Shown in pieces: positions 44,147-46,698 of a DNA stretch of 46,698 bases (position 1 is its first letter; each line of letters begins with the position of its first letter). The notes below the pieces were generated by a model. The model was not told the DNA's origin, searched no databases, and was given only the letters and a program-made list of their open reading frames with translations. A program made the translations under genes and the position numbers. Origin of the DNA: Bacteroidales bacterium (GTDB lineage Bacteria > Bacteroidota > Bacteroidia > Bacteroidales > Marinilabiliaceae); the NCBI GenBank assembly GCA_024401355.1, contig JAKSLF010000024.1:1-46698 (forward strand), written 5' to 3'.

Positions 44147-44222
44147 TGGTAGCGGGGACCCGACTCGAACGAATGACCTTTGGGTTATGAGCCCAACGAG
44201 CTGCCAACTGCTCCACCCCGCA
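44147..44222 (-). tRNA. Initiator tRNA-fMet (CAU)
   Basis: This 76-nt cloverleaf reads on the minus strand with anticodon CAU. Initiator marks are all present: no Watson-Crick pair at 1-72 (U and U), A11-U24 in the D stem, and three G-C pairs next to the anticodon loop (GGG with CCC). CCA is encoded at the 3' end (44149-44147). It is the only tRNA in the window. Confidence 0.95.
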
Positions 44223-44266
44223 ATGTATCTTTTCTACTTGATGTAGTTCTTGACTCATTTGCACTG

Positions 44267-44297
44267 CAAAGTTAGATACAAAAATCCTTTTAACCAA
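44267..44297 (-). promoter_or_regulatory. Promoter of tRNA-fMet
   Basis: Minus-strand TAACTTTG (44274-44267) has TTG (44297-44295) 20 bases upstream. It places the precursor start about 40 bases before the mature 5' end. Confidence 0.7.
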
Positions 44298-44372
44298 GAG
44301 AAATGTCTAAAAAAACTATAAATATCTTCTTCTCCCGCTCTCTTTCTCGTCTTTTTGGTCGTTTTTTTACCG

Positions 44373-45158
44373 TTATTTCTGCTTTTCTAGTAGTTTTTTT
44401 ATCTCTTCTAGTTGTGTCTTCATCTCTTCCAGTTCTTTTTTGACATCGTCGTTGTTGTCGCTGACCATCGCGTCAACAAATACTGAATTGATGAATGACA
44501 TGCCAATTATTCCTCCCATTATCAGCAATATGCAGAAGTATATGCTTATTATGTGACCTAGTGTCTCTGAATTGGCTCCTTCGGCAACTGCGTTGGGTAT
44601 GTCATACCAGCCTTCTATTGTACACATCTGGAATACTGAGAATATCGAACTCATTGGCGTTCCGAAGTATTCCGGCGCGAAATCTTTGAACAGACTGCAG
44701 TTGATGAGTCCGAATATGACTATTATTACAAAGAAACTCAACAATACTGCATACGACTGCCTCATGGCAAGTTTGAATCCGTCTATTATTGCCGAGAATC
44801 CAGGAAAGAAATGCATTACTCTGAAAAATCTGAGCGTTCTGAGTAGTCTTAGGGTCAATAGCACCGACATGTCTGCCAGATGTACCGGATAGAAAAACAT
44901 GATGATTGATGGAATGGATAATATCACTAGTGTACCGTCCAACTTGTTCCATCCGTTTGACCAGTATCCTTTTATTCCCAGATTGATATGCTTGAATATC
45001 ATTTCTGCCAGAAATATTAGCGAACATGTTATGTCGATATACTCTAGTATTCTCCATTTTATTTCGCTTTCCTGCAGATAGATAACTATCGCATTTATGA
45101 ATATTACACTGAGGATGAATTTGTCGTTTGTAAGTGCTTTGCTCAACCAGTTTTTCAT
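44373..45158 (-). CDS. Voltage-gated cation channel (bacterial Nav/Cav-like)
   Basis: This 261-residue ion-transport protein has six membrane segments, a single voltage sensor and pore, to be assembled as a tetramer. S4 is TLRLLRTLRFFRVMHF with arginines at 104, 107, 110 and 113. The pore filter reads TIEGW (residues 180-184), where NaChBac-type channels have TLESW; vertebrate calcium channels have a TMEGW-like form in one domain. S6 follows at about 203-228. The C-terminus (about 237-261) is a charged coiled coil (ELEEMKTQLEEIKKLLEKQK), as in bacterial sodium channels. Ion preference cannot be told from sequence; the glutamate filter suggests Na+ or Ca2+. It has its own promoter. Confidence 0.85.
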   Translation of the reverse strand: MKNWLSKALTNDKFILSVIFINAIVIYLQESEIKWRILEYIDITCSLIFLAEMIFKHINLGIKGYWSNGWNKLDGTLVILSIPSIIMFFYPVHLADMSVLLTLRLLRTLRFFRVMHFFPGFSAIIDGFKLAMRQSYAVLLSFFVIIVIFGLINCSLFKDFAPEYFGTPMSSIFSVFQMCTIEGWYDIPNAVAEGANSETLGHIISIYFCILLIMGGIIGMSFINSVFVDAMVSDNNDDVKKELEEMKTQLEEIKKLLEKQK

Positions 45159-45189
45159 CGGTATTTGTGTTTGTTTTTTTTCTATGTCA

Positions 45190-45220
45190 CAAATATAAGC
45201 GTTTGATTTGTCAAATGCAA
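45190..45220 (-). promoter_or_regulatory. Promoter of the channel gene
   Basis: Minus-strand TATATTTG (45197-45190) has TTG (45220-45218) 20 bases upstream, giving a leader of about 25 nt. Confidence 0.7.
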
Positions 45221-45234
45221 GTTGGTCTCTTTTT

Positions 45235-45273
45235 TATGACAAAAGCGACTCCCACATTTCTGTGGAAGCCGCT
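45235..45273 (-). terminator. Terminator after the GGGtGRT gene
   Basis: On the minus strand AGCGGCTTCCACA pairs with TGTGGGAGTCGCT over 13 bp with G-U pairs around a GAAA tetraloop, then TTTTG. It ends the GGGtGRT transcript ahead of the channel gene's promoter. Confidence 0.8.
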
Positions 45274-45297
45274 ATAGTTGTACATTGTTACCAATGA

Positions 45298-46317
45298 TTA
45301 CTTCTTGTTGAGTGCGAGGTCAACGTTAACGGCGCAAGCTACTGAGCAACCTACCATTGGGTTGTTACCAATGCCGAGGAAGCCCATCATCTCAACGTGT
45401 GCAGGAACTGATGAAGAACCAGCGAACTGTGCATCAGAGTGCATGCGACCGAGAGTATCTGTCATACCGTATGAAGCGGGACCTGCAGCCATGTTATCTG
45501 GGTGAAGTGTACGACCTGTACCACCACCAGAAGCTACTGAGAAGTATGGCTTACCAGCGCGTGTACGCTCCTTCTTGTATGTACCTGCTGTTGGGTGCTG
45601 GAAACGTGTTGGGTTTGTTGAGTTACCTGTGATAGATACGTCAACGTCTTCCTTCCACATGATAGCAACACCTTCACGTACGTCGTCAGCACCGTAGCAG
45701 TTAACTGCTGCACGTGGACCCTTAGAGTAAGCAATGCGCTTAACCTCCTTGAGCTCGCCTGTGAAATAGTCGAACTGAGTCTGAACGTATGTGAAGCCGT
45801 TGATACGGCTGATGATCATAGCAGCGTCCTTGCCGAGACCGTTGAGGATGCAACGGAGTGGCTTGTCTGCAGGCCTTGACTTGTTTGCCATCTGAGCGAT
45901 CTTGATAGCACCCTCTGCAGCAGCGAATGACTCGTGACCAGCGAGGAATGCGAAGCACTTTGTCTCTGGCTGGAGCAAACGAGCAGCGAGCTCGCCATGG
46001 CCGATACCTACCTTACGGTCGTCAGCTACTGAACCAGGAATACAGAATGACTGAAGACCCTCACCGATGTAGTTGGCAGCCTCAACTGCGTCCTTTGCCT
46101 TCTCCTTGAGAGCGATTGCTGTACCTACTACGTAAGCCCACTTTGCGTTCTCGAAGCAGATCATCTGAGTCTCTTCACAAGTCTTATATGGGTCGAGACC
46201 TGCCTTGTCGCAGATTTCGTTAGCCTCTTCAATTGTCTTAATGCCGTGCTTATTCAAACAAGCAAGAATTTGCTTGATACGGCGGTCCTGAGATTCGAAT
46301 TTTACTTCACGTATCAT
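45298..46317 (-). CDS. GGGtGRT-family protein
   Basis: This 339-residue cytosolic protein belongs to the GGGtGRT family, named for the motif seen here as SGGGTGRTLHPDNMA. It also carries conserved cysteines (CFENAK, CAFLAGHE-like CFAFLAGHE, NCYGADD, GCSVACAV). No reaction is established. It begins at the ATG at 46317, with a strong Shine-Dalgarno (AAGGAGG) five to ten bases upstream, rare in this window. A 16-base gap separates it from the partial gene upstream, which likely encodes an iron-sulphur scaffold-type protein; the pair is often adjacent. Codon use is of highly expressed type. Confidence 0.8.
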   Translation of the reverse strand: MIREVKFESQDRRIKQILACLNKHGIKTIEEANEICDKAGLDPYKTCEETQMICFENAKWAYVVGTAIALKEKAKDAVEAANYIGEGLQSFCIPGSVADDRKVGIGHGELAARLLQPETKCFAFLAGHESFAAAEGAIKIAQMANKSRPADKPLRCILNGLGKDAAMIISRINGFTYVQTQFDYFTGELKEVKRIAYSKGPRAAVNCYGADDVREGVAIMWKEDVDVSITGNSTNPTRFQHPTAGTYKKERTRAGKPYFSVASGGGTGRTLHPDNMAAGPASYGMTDTLGRMHSDAQFAGSSSVPAHVEMMGFLGIGNNPMVGCSVACAVNVDLALNKK

Positions 46318-46321
46318 AGTA

Positions 46322-46330
46322 TATTCCTCC
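46322..46330 (-). promoter_or_regulatory. Strong ribosome binding site of the GGGtGRT gene
   Basis: Minus-strand TAAGGAGGAA just before the ATG at 46317 is a near-complete anti-16S match, unlike most genes here, which lack one. It suggests high translation. Confidence 0.7.
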
Positions 46331-46333
46331 TTA

Positions 46334-46698
46334 TTATTCTTTGCGTGGGTCAATTGATTTAACTGCACCGTCCTCAGCCTTTGTGCGGCCGTAAGTACCG
46401 GTTACGCTCTTGAGAGCTTCATTGGCATCCATGCCCTTCTTTACTGCATCCATGAACTTGCCCATGTGAACGAATTCATAGCCACATACCTGGTCGTCAG
46501 CATCGAGGAACATCTTTGTGATGTAACCCTCTGTGAGCTGAAGGTAACGAGTACCCTTAACCTTTGTACCATAGAGTGTACCAGTCTGAGAGATAAGACC
46601 CTTGCCGAGGTCCTCAAGACCTGCGCCAATCATCAAACCACCTTCTGAGAAAGCTGACTGTGTACGACCGTAAACGATCTGGAGGAAGAGCTCGCGCA
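46334..46698 (-). CDS. Partial gene, possible iron-sulphur scaffold-type protein
   Basis: The frame is open to the window edge on the minus strand, so the N-terminus lies outside. The visible 120 or so residues read RELFLQIVYGRTQSAFSEGG at the edge, then MIGAGLEDLGKGL, TRYLQLTEGYITKMF, and end IDPRKE. I do not identify it by motif with confidence. Its place directly before a GGGtGRT gene fits the iron-sulphur cluster scaffold-type protein annotated in such pairs. Codon use matches the gene downstream. Confidence 0.5.
   Translation of the reverse strand, partial: RELFLQIVYGRTQSAFSEGGLMIGAGLEDLGKGLISQTGTLYGTKVKGTRYLQLTEGYITKMFLDADDQVCGYEFVHMGKFMDAVKKGMDANEALKSVTGTYGRTKAEDGAVKSIDPRKE

Noticed and set aside
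44147-44222. Elongator tRNA-Met or tRNA-Ile2 (CAU)
   Set aside because: The 1-72 mismatch, A11-U24 and three G-C pairs by the anticodon point to the initiator form.
1-46698. Insertion sequence or prophage
   Set aside because: No transposase, integrase or phage structural gene was seen; only small repeats.

Overview
The window looks like a chromosomal segment of a gut- or mouth-type Bacteroidales bacterium, probably close to Prevotella. The main evidence is the recurrent promoter form TTG/TTTG, about 20 bp, then TAnnTTTG, which I could place upstream of many genes. Gene content agrees: RprX/RprY-type two-component pair, acpP-fabF-rnc, lpxD-lpxC-lpxA, tandem exbD genes, an S46 dipeptidyl-peptidase, DUF4143 ATPases, a GGGtGRT-family protein, and few strong Shine-Dalgarno sites. 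No phage, transposase, CRISPR array or rRNA operon was seen.

Layout. 1-6.2 kb is the accessory part: structured repeats, a secreted repeat protein with a KYDLAGRKL tail, and two convergent paralogous AAA+/DUF4143 ATPases. Each ATPase gene is preceded by exactly three 33-bp tandem units that abut or overlap the -33 promoter element, yet the two arrays differ in sequence. A 3' cassette (tail codons, split palindrome, terminator) occurs twice, after the secreted protein and after the first ATPase. 6.2-16.7 kb is a minus-strand block of envelope and housekeeping genes, visibly GC-richer: NhaC-type antiporter, SF1 helicase, class A PBP, LRR lipoprotein, two unknown envelope proteins, DUF1653 protein and nucleoside transporter.

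17-28 kb is plus-strand: acyl carrier protein, KAS II, RNase III; RprX/RprY; lipid A genes followed by metA, a glycosyltransferase, a small membrane protein and a TatD nuclease. LpxC here lacks the FabZ domain usually fused to it in this order. 28.3-30.8 kb is a TonB-energising ExbB/ExbD operon. 30.8-37.6 kb holds a TPR-like protein overlapping an HD phosphohydrolase, then a soluble histidine kinase next to glycogen branching enzyme.

37.6-44.1 kb is a minus-strand envelope operon: a degenerate membrane sensor kinase, DPP7-type peptidase, RseP and MltD. It is followed by initiator tRNA-fMet, a voltage-gated cation channel with a TIEGW filter, a GGGtGRT protein and a partial gene cut by the window end.

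The best candidates for something undescribed are the paired ATPase loci with period-matched 33-bp arrays and the duplicated 3' cassette. Other points of note are the stand-alone LpxC, the pseudo-kinase-led envelope operon, the bacterial channel, and two genes that look leaderless. All calls are by eye; no alignment or search was run.
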